From contig CAJTVF010000042.1 of assembly GCA_910579435.1 (NCBI GenBank), positions 1 through 23,490 of the forward strand: DNA of 23,490 nucleotides. Reading direction: 5' to 3'. The position numbers were made by a program, and so were the translations under genes. The stretch is from an uncultured Oscillibacter sp. (GTDB lineage Bacteria; Bacillota; Clostridia; Oscillospirales; Oscillospiraceae). Below are positions 1-6,957 of the stretch, in pieces (within the stretch, counting starts at the first letter, position 1; the number at the start of each line of letters is the position of its first letter). The notes under the pieces were generated by a model. The model ran no database searches. It worked only from the letters and a program-made list of their open reading frames with translations, and was not told where the DNA came from.

Positions 1-2
1 TT

Positions 3-731
3 CCCTTATTATCTGCTTTTCCTTCTCGTTTGTCAAAAGATTTTAAACAGGCTCTAAAAGCCAAGAATAACCCCGCGCTTCTCCCCATCCAGATCGCCTA
101 CTACACCGGGCTTCGGATTGGCGAGGTCTGCGGGCTGACGTGGCAGGACATTGATCTGAAAGAACAGTGTCTGACGGTCCGCCGCAGTATGCGCTACAAC
201 GGGACGCGGCACAAGCTGGAGGTCGGGGCCACCAAGCGAAAGAAAATCCGAACCGTGGACTTCTGCAACGCTCTGGCGGATATTCTCCAGCAGGCGAAGC
301 GGGAGCAGGCGCGGAACAGTCTCAAATATGGGGCGCTTTACCGGCTCAACTACTGCAAAGAGGTCAAGGAAAAGAACCGTACCTATTACGAGGTCTACAT
401 GCTGCCCAGGACGGAGGCCACGCCGGAGAAGGATAAATACCTGTCCTTCGTGTGCCTCCGGCCTGACGGGGCCATTGAATCCCCCAGCACCGTCAGCCTC
501 ATGTGCCGGAGGGCCAAGGAGAAGGTCCCCGGCCTGGAGGACTTCCACTTCCACATGCTGCGCCACACCTTCACCAGCAATCTCCTCTCCTACGGCGCGG
601 CCCCCAAGGATGTGCAGGAGCTGTTGGGACACTCGGATGTCAACACGACCATGAACATCTACGCCCACGCCACCAGGGAGGCAAAGCGTTCCAGCGCAAG
701 GCTTCTGGACAAGGTAGTGAGCAGCGGCTGA
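3..731 (+). CDS. Tyrosine recombinase (phage/ICE-type integrase), C-terminal catalytic part, 5' end beyond the window
   Basis: Site-specific recombinase of the lambda-integrase superfamily, which cuts and rejoins DNA through a tyrosine to insert or excise a mobile element. Numbering from an in-frame TTG at position 30 (233 residues), the catalytic residues are visible: Arg29 in TGLRIGE, the H175-x-x-R178 pair in HMLRHTF, His201 in LGHSD, and the nucleophile Tyr211 in NIYAH. Only the catalytic domain is present. Full-length relatives are roughly 350-400 residues and carry an N-terminal arm and core-binding domain. The frame is open to the left edge, so the gene most likely continues upstream; a 5'-truncated remnant starting at the TTG is the alternative, because no good RBS precedes it. 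An inverted repeat begins five bases after the stop, a usual place for an attachment site. The catalytic domain call is firm; the state of the N-terminus cannot be seen. Confidence 0.9.
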   Translation, partial: PLLSAFPSRLSKDFKQALKAKNNPALLPIQIAYYTGLRIGEVCGLTWQDIDLKEQCLTVRRSMRYNGTRHKLEVGATKRKKIRTVDFCNALADILQQAKREQARNSLKYGALYRLNYCKEVKEKNRTYYEVYMLPRTEATPEKDKYLSFVCLRPDGAIESPSTVSLMCRRAKEKVPGLEDFHFHMLRHTFTSNLLSYGAAPKDVQELLGHSDVNTTMNIYAHATREAKRSSARLLDKVVSSG

Positions 732-736
732 CGAGG

Positions 737-766
737 TTTTCCCTTAAATTTTCTCGTAAGGGAAAA
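737..766. repeat. 10-bp perfect inverted repeat after the integrase; candidate attachment-site core
   Basis: TTTTCCCTTA (737-746) and TAAGGGAAAA (757-766) are perfect inverse copies separated by 10 AT-rich bases, starting five bases after the integrase stop. Tyrosine-recombinase core sites have this form, two inverted binding arms around a short crossover region, and often lie next to int. There is no T-run after it, so it is a poor terminator. The role as an att site is inference; the other half-site is not in the window. Confidence 0.35.
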
Positions 767-767
767 A

Positions 768-808
768 TCAAGGGAAAAGGGCAGGCAGGCAAACCTCAAA
801 TCCCTTGA
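768..808. repeat. 8-bp inverted repeat TCAAGGGA/TCCCTTGA with AAGGGAAAA direct repeats
   Basis: TCAAGGGA (768-775) pairs perfectly with TCCCTTGA (801-808). The motif AAGGGAAAA occurs at 758-766 and again at 770-778, a 12-base period linking this repeat to the preceding one. Clustered direct and inverted repeats beside an integrase can be arm-type binding sites, but no function is demonstrated here. Confidence 0.3.
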
Positions 809-871
809 AAACACTGGATTTCCGGGGGATAGAGGTCCTGTTGATTGACAAACTAAGATTTTCGGAGGTTT

Positions 872-1198
872 ATGGTTGACATTGAGATATATGTTGACCG
901 AATCGCCAGCACACATATCCGTGATACGAATATAATGCTCAAAGTCCAGCGAAAAGTAGTGATGGAGCGCGAGGGCCTGGATAACAATGAATTGAATATT
1001 CGCACGTTGGAGCTGGCCCAGGTAGACGAGGACGATTATTTTGCCTATACGATTTTTGAGGATTTACGGCCTATCATTCGGGATATTCGTGAGGCACACA
1101 AATCTGATATTACCACCGCCGATGCCGATACAGAGTCGTTGGCAGAGAAAGCAGTCCATCAACTGGAGAGTGCCCTCAGCTACGAAGGAAGAACATAA
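872..1198 (+). CDS. Unrecognised 108-residue protein, probably the 5' part of a broken gene
   Basis: I do not recognise this protein. It is acidic and rich in charged residues, with no signal peptide or membrane segment; the middle (about residues 18-80) reads as mixed helix. The ATG at 872 follows GGAGG (864-868) with only three bases between, a tight spacing. The DNA is visibly poorer in GC than the chromosomal genes to the right and lies just downstream of an integrase, so it probably belongs to the same mobile element. After the TAA (1196-1198) the same frame stays open for 57 more codons, ending in a strongly basic tail. The original protein may therefore have been about 165 residues, with this TAA a nonsense mutation. 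If not, this is a small intact hypothetical protein. Confidence 0.5.
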   Translation: MVDIEIYVDRIASTHIRDTNIMLKVQRKVVMEREGLDNNELNIRTLELAQVDEDDYFAYTIFEDLRPIIRDIREAHKSDITTADADTESLAEKAVHQLESALSYEGRT

Positions 1199-1372
1199 GA
1201 AAAGCAAGCGAGGGCGCTCCTGTCACTGCTTGGCATTGACTATGACACGTTGACGAAGGAAGAATTTGTGACCCTGATGGGGATTTTGAACAAATCCGAG
1301 CACATGAAGAAACATATCAGCAGGCGAGGCAATGCTCCTGCCCCGCAGAGAGGGAAACGGAAAAAGCGATAA
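1199..1372 (+). pseudogene. In-frame continuation of the 872 gene after its TAA (57 codons, basic C-terminus)
   Basis: Directly after the TAA at 1196-1198 the same frame is open through 57 codons to a TAA at 1370-1372. The translation looks like real protein: a hydrophobic helix (LLSLLGIDYD), an acidic-hydrophobic stretch (TKEEFVTLMGIL), then a basic tail ending QRGKRKKR. No RBS supports a separate start; in-frame candidates are TTG 1250 and a few internal GTG/ATG codons. The simplest reading is the 3' part of the preceding gene, separated by a premature stop. Readthrough or independent translation cannot be excluded. Confidence 0.4.
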
Positions 1373-1389
1373 ATTAGGCGGTTAAACGC

Positions 1390-1437
1390 AAACAGTGGGC
1401 GGAGAATGGATGAATTTCCACTCTCCGCCCACTGTTT
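1390..1437. terminator. Bidirectional terminator between the integrase region and rpsU
   Basis: The arms at 1390-1410 and 1417-1437 form a 21-bp inverted repeat with a single A/C mismatch and a 6-base loop (TGAATT). The outermost pairs are AAACAG/CTGTTT, so a T-rich tail follows the stem on either strand. It lies between the plus-strand gene ending at 1372 and minus-strand rpsU ending at 1536, so it can stop transcription from both sides. Confidence 0.8.
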
Positions 1438-1535
1438 CGTTTGTCCAACCCTGCCCGACAGATGCCGTAATCGTAATTTTTTTAGATTACTGTTTTACGG
1501 ACATCCATCTAACAGGCACGGCGGCTTTTCAACGC

Positions 1536-1718
1536 TTAGTAATAACGCTTCTTGTTCTTGCGAGCGGCCTCAGACTTCTTGCGCCGCTTCACGCTGGGAC
1601 TCTCGTAATGCTCCCGCTTCCGGACCTCGGCCAGGACGCCGGCCTTGGCGCAGCTACGCTTGAAACGCTTCAGCGCGCTGTCGATGGATTCATTTTCCTT
1701 CACATGGATCTCAGACAT
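1536..1718 (-). CDS. rpsU: 30S ribosomal protein S21
   Basis: A small basic protein of the 30S subunit platform that helps initiation near the anti-Shine-Dalgarno end of 16S rRNA. The 60-residue product has the family signature: an N-terminal acidic start (MSEIHVKENESID), the ALKRFKRSCAKAG helix (about residues 15-27), the EVRKREHYESPSVKRRKK core, and a lysine/arginine-rich C-terminus ending in KKRYY. The length is normal for Firmicutes. The ATG at 1718 is preceded on the minus strand by GGAGGGAGGG at good spacing. It is a single-gene unit with a consensus promoter about 80 bases upstream and a bidirectional hairpin about 100 bases downstream. In many Firmicutes rpsU sits beside yqeY or phoH-type genes; here it stands alone next to a mobile-element remnant. 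Confidence 0.97.
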   Translation of the reverse strand: MSEIHVKENESIDSALKRFKRSCAKAGVLAEVRKREHYESPSVKRRKKSEAARKNKKRYY

Positions 1719-1797
1719 CTATATTTTCCCTCCCTCCGAGGTATCCGGCTATTTCCAGGATACTTTAAGGGCCATGTTCTATGGCTTCAACATCGCT

Positions 1798-1826
1798 ATT
1801 ATACAGATTTAGCGGAAACTTGTCAA
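1798..1826 (-). promoter_or_regulatory. Sigma-A promoter of rpsU
   Basis: Minus strand: TTGACA (1826-1821), a 17-base spacer, and TATAAT (1803-1798). Both hexamers match the consensus perfectly. The predicted start is near 1791, giving a leader of about 70 bases before the rpsU ATG. A near-ideal promoter fits a ribosomal-protein gene. Confidence 0.85.
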
Positions 1827-1872
1827 GAGAAATTCCAAAATCTCTGTTTCTCATAATCTGCCCGGAAACCGG

Positions 1873-1898
1873 GGCGGAAAACCGGGGAATTTTCCGCC
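1873..1898. repeat. Hairpin between the divergent rpsU and leuA promoters
   Basis: GGCGGAAAA (1873-1881) and TTTTCCGCC (1890-1898) are perfect inverse copies with an 8-base loop. The hairpin sits between the -35 boxes of the divergent rpsU and leuA promoters and is followed on the plus strand by A residues, so it is not a terminator for either. It could be an operator; nothing else supports that. The rest of 1827-1969 shows no gene. Confidence 0.3.
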
Positions 1899-1969
1899 AA
1901 AAAAGGGCCTGTAACCCGCCCGCGGCGGCGCTTTTGGCGAAAATGACGAAGGAAGCGGAAAATTACCTA

Positions 1970-1998
1970 TTGACAAACCGCCGGAAATCCTGTATCTT
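1970..1998 (+). promoter_or_regulatory. Sigma-A promoter of the leu operon
   Basis: TTGACA (1970-1975), a 17-base spacer, and TATCTT (1993-1998). Transcription would start near 2005, just upstream of T-box Stem I, giving a leader of about 340 bases before leuA. The -35 is perfect; the -10 matches four of six bases. Confidence 0.75.
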
Positions 1999-2022
1999 AT
2001 ACCCCAACAGCAAAACAATGAA

Positions 2023-2298
2023 ACGCGACGACAGGGAGAAAGTCCTTTTCCGTATGCTTCAGAGAGCCGCCGGTTGCTGCGAGGCGGCGCGGAGGGGAAG
2101 GATGTCACTGGCCCTCGAGCGGCTCCGCTGAGACCGGCTTTTGGTTTAGGCGGGAACGGGTTTCCTCACCGTTACCAGAGAGGCGGGATTCGTCCGGCAA
2201 TGCCGGGCCGATGCCGGAAGCGGGCAGTTTTGCCAATGAGAGTGGTACCGCGGAAGCTGAGCTTTCGTCTCTTTTCAGAAGGAGACGGAGGCTTTTTT
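2023..2298 (+). promoter_or_regulatory. T-box leader, tRNA-Leu responsive, controlling leuACDB
   Basis: The leader RNA binds uncharged tRNA and switches between antitermination and termination. Seen here: the AGAGAG element of Stem I (from 2061), a GC-rich Stem I arm (GCCGCC...GGCGGC), a candidate specifier codon CTC at 2114-2116 (leucine), and the T-box motif AGTGGTACCGCGG (2241-2253), followed at once by an intrinsic terminator. The variable base of TGGN is T (2246), which pairs with the A73 discriminator of tRNA-Leu, agreeing with a CTC specifier. Leucine starvation would raise uncharged tRNA-Leu and allow readthrough into leuA. The T-box call is firm; the specifier is assigned by position and by fit to the pathway. 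Confidence 0.93.
2260..2298 (+). terminator. T-box regulated intrinsic terminator
   Basis: AGCTTTCGTCTC (2260-2271) pairs with GAGACGGAGGCT (2282-2293) over 12 bp, including two G-U pairs, with a 10-base loop, and runs into TTTTTT (2293-2298). The left arm directly follows the T-box motif, as needed for mutually exclusive antiterminator and terminator folds. Confidence 0.88.
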
Positions 2299-2343
2299 GT
2301 TGTTTTGATACGAATTTTCAACTATATCAAGGAGGAACCACCC

Positions 2344-3888
2344 ATGAAGCACATCAAGATTTTCGACACCACCCTCCGGGACGGCGAGCAGTCCCCCGGC
2401 TGCAGCATGAACCTGCCGGAGAAGATCGAAATGGCGAAGCAGCTGGAGCGCCTGGGAGTGGATATCATCGAGGCGGGCTTTGCCATCGCCTCCCCCATGG
2501 ACCACAAGAGCGTGAAGTCCATTGCCGCCGCCGTCTCCAGGTGTACGGTAGCCAGTCTGGCCCGCTGCACGAAGGGCGACATTGACGCCGCCTGGGACGC
2601 GGTGAAAAACGCCAGGCATCCCCGCATCCACGTCTTCCTGGCTACCAGCGACATTCACATGGAGTACAAGCTGAAGATGACCCGGGAGGAGGTCCTCCAG
2701 CGCATCAGCGGCATGGTGGCCTATGCCAAGGGCTTCTGCGACGATATCGAGTTCTCCGCCGAGGACGCCTCCCGCTCCGACCGGGCCTTCCTGGCGCAGT
2801 GCTATTCCAACGCCGTGGCCGCCGGGGCCACGACGCTGAACGTCCCCGACACCGTGGGCTATTCCACGCCCCAGGAGATGGGGGACCTGATCCGCTACCT
2901 CCGGGAGCATGTGAAGGGCATTGAGGGCGTGGATATCTCCGTCCACTGCCACAACGACCTGGGCATGGCCGTGGCCAACACCCTGGCCTGCGTCCAGGCG
3001 GGGGCCACCCAGGTGGAGTGTACCGTCAACGGCATCGGTGAGCGGGCGGGCAACGCCAGCCTGGAGGAGCTGGTCATGGCCATCCGCACCCGAAAGGACT
3101 TCTACGACGCGGATACCGGAATCAACACGAAGCAGATCTACCGCTCCAGCAAGCTCCTCAGCTCCATCACCGGCGTAGCCATCGCCCCCAGCAAGGCCAT
3201 TGTGGGAGCCAACGCCTTTGCCCATGAGTCCGGAATCCACCAGCACGGCGTCATCTCCAACGCCCAGACCTATGAGATTATGAATTCCACCGACGTGGGT
3301 ATCCCCCAGAACACCATGGTCCTGGGCAAGCACTCCGGCAAGCACGCACTCCGGGAGAAGCTGGAGTCTATGGGCTACGAGCTTGCGGACGAGGAGCTGG
3401 AGGTGGTCTTTACCCGCTTCAAGGCCCTGGCGGACAAGAAAAAGAGCATCACCGGCTCCGACCTGGAGTCCCTGGTCCTTCACCGCCGGAACACCAGCAT
3501 GACCGCCCAGACCGGCGCCTGCCGCCTGCTGGGGCACCTGATTAACACCAGCACCAGCGCCAGCCTTCCCACGACCTCCTACGTCAAGCTGGAGCGGGAC
3601 GGGGAGGTGATTGAGGACGTGGCCGTGGGCTCCGGCCCCGTGGACGCGTCCTACACGGCCATCAACCGGATGCTGGGCATGGATATCAAGCTGGAGAGCT
3701 TCAGCCTGAACGCCGTCACCGACGGAGAGGACGCCATTGGCGAGGGCATTGTGAAAATCAAGGCCCCCAACGGGGAAACCTACACCGGCACAGGCCTTTC
3801 CACGGATATTATCGAATCCTCCATCCGGGCCTATGTCAACGGCATCAACAAAATGCTGGAGGACACCGCCGCCAGCGAGACGGCGTAA
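2344..3888 (+). CDS. leuA: 2-isopropylmalate synthase
   Basis: First committed step of leucine synthesis: acetyl-CoA plus 2-oxoisovalerate gives 2-isopropylmalate. The product is 514 residues, the usual bacterial length. The N-terminal TIM barrel begins with DTTLRDGEQSPG (residues 8-19; Arg12 and Asp13 catalytic and metal-binding). Metal ligands His201 and His203 lie in HCHND, and Asn237 ends NGIGERAGN. The C-terminal third (about 380-514, ending near GTGLSTDIIESS) is the LeuA regulatory domain, which in the family binds leucine for feedback inhibition. The start is the ATG at 2344, behind AAGGAGG. The frame is also open upstream through the T-box, but that is leader RNA, so longer starts are wrong. 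It heads leuA-leuC-leuD-leuB. A homocitrate or citramalate synthase is unlikely given the T-box and neighbours. Confidence 0.96.
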   Translation: MKHIKIFDTTLRDGEQSPGCSMNLPEKIEMAKQLERLGVDIIEAGFAIASPMDHKSVKSIAAAVSRCTVASLARCTKGDIDAAWDAVKNARHPRIHVFLATSDIHMEYKLKMTREEVLQRISGMVAYAKGFCDDIEFSAEDASRSDRAFLAQCYSNAVAAGATTLNVPDTVGYSTPQEMGDLIRYLREHVKGIEGVDISVHCHNDLGMAVANTLACVQAGATQVECTVNGIGERAGNASLEELVMAIRTRKDFYDADTGINTKQIYRSSKLLSSITGVAIAPSKAIVGANAFAHESGIHQHGVISNAQTYEIMNSTDVGIPQNTMVLGKHSGKHALREKLESMGYELADEELEVVFTRFKALADKKKSITGSDLESLVLHRRNTSMTAQTGACRLLGHLINTSTSASLPTTSYVKLERDGEVIEDVAVGSGPVDASYTAINRMLGMDIKLESFSLNAVTDGEDAIGEGIVKIKAPNGETYTGTGLSTDIIESSIRAYVNGINKMLEDTAASETA

Positions 3889-3944
3889 AGCCTGGCCGCA
3901 GTCACTTCATAATCATTTTATAAAAACAAGGAGCGTGAATACAA

Positions 3945-5204
3945 ATGGGGATGACCATGACGCAGAAAATCCTGGCAAAGCACGCGGGGCTGGAGTCCGT
4001 CCGGGCGGGACAGCTGATTCAGGCGAAGCTGGACCTGGTGCTGGGCAACGACATCACCACCCCCGTAGCCATCAACGAGTTCGAGACGGCGGGCTTCGAC
4101 CGGGTCTTTGACAAGAGCAAAATCGCCCTGGTGATGGACCACTTCGCCCCCAACAAGGACATCAAGGCCGCCGCCCAGTGCAAGCAGTGCCGCGCCTTTG
4201 CCCGGCGGTTTGACATTGACAACTATTTCGACGTGGGGGAGATGGGCATCGAGCACGCATTGCTTCCCGAAAAGGGCCTGGTGGCCCCCGGCGAGGCCGT
4301 CATCGGCGCGGACTCCCACACCTGCACCTACGGGGCCCTGGGGGCCTTCTCCACCGGCGTAGGCTCCACGGACATGGGCGCCGCCATGGCGGCGGGGGAG
4401 ACCTGGTTCAAGGTGCCCTCCGCCATTAAAGTGAATCTCACCGGGAAGCTCCGCCCCTTCGTCTCCGGCAAGGACGTGATTCTGACCCTCATCGGCATGA
4501 TCGGCGTGGACGGAGCCCGGTATCAGTCCCTGGAGTTCGCCGGGCCCGGCGTGGCGGAGCTGTCCATCTACGACCGGCTGACCATCTCCAACATGGCCAT
4601 TGAGGCCGGGGCAAAGAACGGCATCTTCCCTGTGGACAATATTACGAAAGCCTATGTGGAGGGCCGGGTCAGCCGCCCCTGGACCGCCTGCGAGGCAGAC
4701 CCGGACGCGGAGTATGAGCGCACGGTGGACATTGACCTGGGCCAGGTGGACTGCACCGTGGCCTGGCCCCACCTCCCCGAGAACGCCCACAGCGCCCGGG
4801 AGGGGAAGGACGTCCAAATCGACCAGATCGTCATTGGCTCCTGCACCAACGGCCAGCTTCCCGACCTGGAGGCCGCCGCCGCCATTTTGAAGGGGAAGCA
4901 CCTGGCCCGGGACGTCCGGGGCATCGTAATCCCCGCCACCATGAGCGTCTACCGGGAGGCTATGCGCCGCGGCCTTACGGACATTTTCCTGGACGCGGGC
5001 TGCATCGTCTCCACCCCCACCTGCGGGCCGTGCCTGGGCGGCTATATGGGCATTCTGGCCGCCGGGGAGCGCTGTGTCTCCACCACCAACCGCAATTTCG
5101 TGGGCCGCATGGGCCACGTGGACAGCGAGGTCTATCTCGCTTCCCCCGCCGTGGCCGCCGCGTCGGGCATTGCCGGGCACATCGCCCATCCTGAGGAGGT
5201 TTGA
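3945..5204 (+). CDS. leuC: 3-isopropylmalate dehydratase large subunit
   Basis: Aconitase-family subunit that with LeuD isomerises 2- to 3-isopropylmalate using a [4Fe-4S] cluster. Cluster ligands are Cys300 (GSCTNG) and Cys360/Cys363 (CGPCLGG). ADSHTCTYGALGAFSTGVGSTD near residues 125-145 is the other family signature. At 419 residues it is the short type (about 420) common in archaea and Clostridia, not the ~466-residue proteobacterial form. The ATG at 3945 is 11 bases after GGAG; in-frame ATGs at 3951 and 3957 are alternatives. It follows leuA by 56 bases with no terminator between. Homoaconitase is a sequence-level alternative made unlikely by the operon. Confidence 0.95.
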   Translation: MGMTMTQKILAKHAGLESVRAGQLIQAKLDLVLGNDITTPVAINEFETAGFDRVFDKSKIALVMDHFAPNKDIKAAAQCKQCRAFARRFDIDNYFDVGEMGIEHALLPEKGLVAPGEAVIGADSHTCTYGALGAFSTGVGSTDMGAAMAAGETWFKVPSAIKVNLTGKLRPFVSGKDVILTLIGMIGVDGARYQSLEFAGPGVAELSIYDRLTISNMAIEAGAKNGIFPVDNITKAYVEGRVSRPWTACEADPDAEYERTVDIDLGQVDCTVAWPHLPENAHSAREGKDVQIDQIVIGSCTNGQLPDLEAAAAILKGKHLARDVRGIVIPATMSVYREAMRRGLTDIFLDAGCIVSTPTCGPCLGGYMGILAAGERCVSTTNRNFVGRMGHVDSEVYLASPAVAAASGIAGHIAHPEEV

Positions 5205-5206
5205 AC

Positions 5207-5704
5207 ATGAACGTACAGGGAACCGTCCATAAATACGGGGATCACGTGGACACCGACGTCATCATCCCCGCCCGCTATCTGAACTCCCCCGATCCCAAGG
5301 AGTATTCCGTCCACTGCATGGAAGACATCGACCAGGACTTCACCAAAAAGGTGAGGGAAGGCGATATCATGGTCGCCGGCGTCAACTTCGGCTGCGGCTC
5401 CTCCCGTGAACACGCCCCCGCCGCCATCAAGGCCTGCGGCGTCAGCTGCGTCATCGCGGCGACCTTCGCCCGCATCTTCTACCGGAACGCCATCAACATC
5501 GGCCTCGCCATCCTGGAGTGCCCCGCCGCCAGCGCGGGAATCGAGGCCGGGGACCAGGTGTCCGTGGACTTTGACACCGGCGTCATCACCAATCAGACAA
5601 AGGGCGAGACCTATCAGGCGGAGCCCTTCCCCCCCTTCATCAAGGACATGATGGAAAAGGGCGGGCTCATGGCCTCCCTGAAGGCCGGAAAGGCGGACAA
5701 ATGA
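5207..5704 (+). CDS. leuD: 3-isopropylmalate dehydratase small subunit
   Basis: Swivel-domain partner of LeuC; it closes over the substrate bound at the LeuC cluster. The product is 165 residues, the normal size for the short-type LeuD. Motifs: HVDTDVIIPARYLNSPDP near the N-terminus, then VNFGCGSSREHAP (about residues 60-72), the family signature loop, then IAATFARIFYRNAINIG. The ATG at 5207 lies six bases after GAGGAGGT (5193-5200), which is inside the end of leuC; a TTG at 5201 is in frame but too close to that RBS. The leuC stop is at 5202-5204 and the leuD stop overlaps the leuB start by four bases, so the subunits are tightly coupled in translation. Confidence 0.95.
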   Translation: MNVQGTVHKYGDHVDTDVIIPARYLNSPDPKEYSVHCMEDIDQDFTKKVREGDIMVAGVNFGCGSSREHAPAAIKACGVSCVIAATFARIFYRNAINIGLAILECPAASAGIEAGDQVSVDFDTGVITNQTKGETYQAEPFPPFIKDMMEKGGLMASLKAGKADK

Positions 5705-6771
5705 ACAAGACCATCGCCGTCATCCGGGGCGACGGCATCGGCCCCGAGATCGTAAAGGAAGCCATGGGCGTGCTGGACGCCGTGGCGGAGAAGTTCGGCC
5801 ATACCTTCACCTACAAAGAGGCCCCCATGGGCGGCTGCGCCATCGACGAATTCGGCGTGCCCCTGCCGGATTCCAGCCTGGAAACCTGCCTCAGCTCCGA
5901 CAGCGTGCTGCTGGGGGCGGTGGGCGGTCCCAAGTGGGACGGCCAGCCCTCCGCCAACCGCCCCGAGCGGGGCCTTTTGAAGCTCCGCTCCGCCATGGGG
6001 CTGTATACGAATATCCGGCCCGCCCGGATGTTCTCCGACCTCTCCGCCGCCTGCCCCCTCCGGGCGGACATCGCCGCCAGGGGCATCGACTTCGTGGTGG
6101 TCCGGGAGCTCATCGGCGGCATGTACTTCGGCGAGCACACCACCTCCCAGGTGGACGGGGAGCAGAAGGCCGTGGACGTGTGCTCCTACAGCGAGCATGA
6201 GGTGCGCCGGGTGGCGAGGGTGGCCTTCGACATGGCCCGGAAGCGCCGGGGCCGGGTTACCTCCATCGACAAGGCCAACGTGCTGGACACCTCCCGCCTC
6301 TGGCGGAAGACCGTGGAGGAGGCCGGCAAAGACTACCCGGACGTGGAGCTGCTGCACATGTACGTGGACAACGCCGCCATGCAGATTGTCCGGGACCCCA
6401 GCCAGTTCGACGTGATCGTGACGGAGAACCTCTTTGGGGACATCCTCTCCGACGAGGCCAGCCAGATCACCGGGTCCATCGGCATGATTCCGTCCTCCAG
6501 CATGGGGGAGGGGACCCGGGGGCTGTATGAGCCCATCCACGGCTCCGCCCCGGACATTGCCGGGCAGGACAAGGCCAACCCCATCGGCACCATCCTGGCG
6601 GCGGCTATGATGCTGCGCTACAGCTTCGACATGGCGGCGGAGGCCGATGCGGTGGAATCCGCCGTGGACCAGACGCTGAAAGAGGGCTTCCGCTGCGGCG
6701 ATATTATGAACGAGGGCGGGAAGCTCCTGGGCTGCAAGGCCATGGGGGCGGAGATCCGGTCCCGGATTTGA
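5701..6771 (+). CDS. leuB: 3-isopropylmalate dehydrogenase
   Basis: NAD-dependent oxidative decarboxylation of 3-isopropylmalate to 2-oxoisocaproate, the last leucine-specific step before transamination. The 356 residues have the beta-decarboxylating dehydrogenase fold: GDGIGPEI (residues 10-17), substrate arginines in LKLRSAMGLYTNIRPAR and VVRELIGG, Lys191 (SIDKANVL), and metal-binding Asp223, Asp247 and Asp251 (GDILSDEAS). The C-terminal GSAPDIAGQDKANPIGTI is the NAD-binding signature of IPMDH rather than NADP isocitrate dehydrogenase. The start overlaps the leuD stop as ATGA. It is the last gene of the operon. The transaminase (ilvE) and the ilv genes are not in this window. Confidence 0.96.
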   Translation: MNKTIAVIRGDGIGPEIVKEAMGVLDAVAEKFGHTFTYKEAPMGGCAIDEFGVPLPDSSLETCLSSDSVLLGAVGGPKWDGQPSANRPERGLLKLRSAMGLYTNIRPARMFSDLSAACPLRADIAARGIDFVVVRELIGGMYFGEHTTSQVDGEQKAVDVCSYSEHEVRRVARVAFDMARKRRGRVTSIDKANVLDTSRLWRKTVEEAGKDYPDVELLHMYVDNAAMQIVRDPSQFDVIVTENLFGDILSDEASQITGSIGMIPSSSMGEGTRGLYEPIHGSAPDIAGQDKANPIGTILAAAMMLRYSFDMAAEADAVESAVDQTLKEGFRCGDIMNEGGKLLGCKAMGAEIRSRI

Positions 6772-6784
6772 AAACAAACCTTGA

Positions 6785-6812
6785 GAGGGGGAGGCTGAAA
6801 AGCCTCCCCCTC
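6785..6812 (+). terminator. Hairpin terminating the leu operon
   Basis: GAGGGGGAGGCT (6785-6796) and AGCCTCCCCCTC (6801-6812) form a perfect 12-bp stem with a GAAA tetraloop, 13 bases after leuB. There is no T-run, so it may be a transcript-stabilising or weak terminator hairpin. Confidence 0.6.
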
Positions 6813-6873
6813 AGCATGTCAAAAAGCGGGGAACCGTTCTTCGCAGGGGAGGAAGAGTGTGTGCGGGAAACCC

Positions 6874-6896
6874 GGGGAGGCTTTTTCGGCCTCCCC
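6874..6896 (+). terminator. Second hairpin with the same arm sequence, just before the thrC promoter
   Basis: GGGGAGGC (6874-6881) pairs with GCCTCCCC (6889-6896), with a T-rich loop. The arms repeat those of the hairpin at 6785-6812. It ends three bases before the -35 of the next promoter, so it probably insulates that promoter from leu transcription. No proper T-tail follows. Confidence 0.45.
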
Positions 6897-6898
6897 CT

Positions 6899-6927
6899 TT
6901 GACAAAGGCCAACCTATTTGCTATGAT
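6899..6927 (+). promoter_or_regulatory. Sigma-A promoter of the threonine synthase operon
   Basis: TTGACA (6899-6904), a 17-base spacer, and TATGAT (6922-6927). The predicted start is near 6934, about 25 bases before the thrC ATG, so the leader is short with no room for a riboswitch. Confidence 0.85.
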
Positions 6928-6957
6928 GGAAGCATCTTTTGAGAGAGGAGCGGGACC

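Noticed and set aside
1441..1535. A second terminator for rpsU at the AT-rich stem CCGTAA/TTACGG
   Set aside because: The stem is short, AT-rich and interrupted, while a much stronger bidirectional hairpin lies at 1390-1437.
2074..2343. An N-terminal extension of LeuA reading through the leader
   Set aside because: The frame is open, but the sequence is the T-box and its terminator; the RBS and the conserved LeuA start fix the ATG at 2344.
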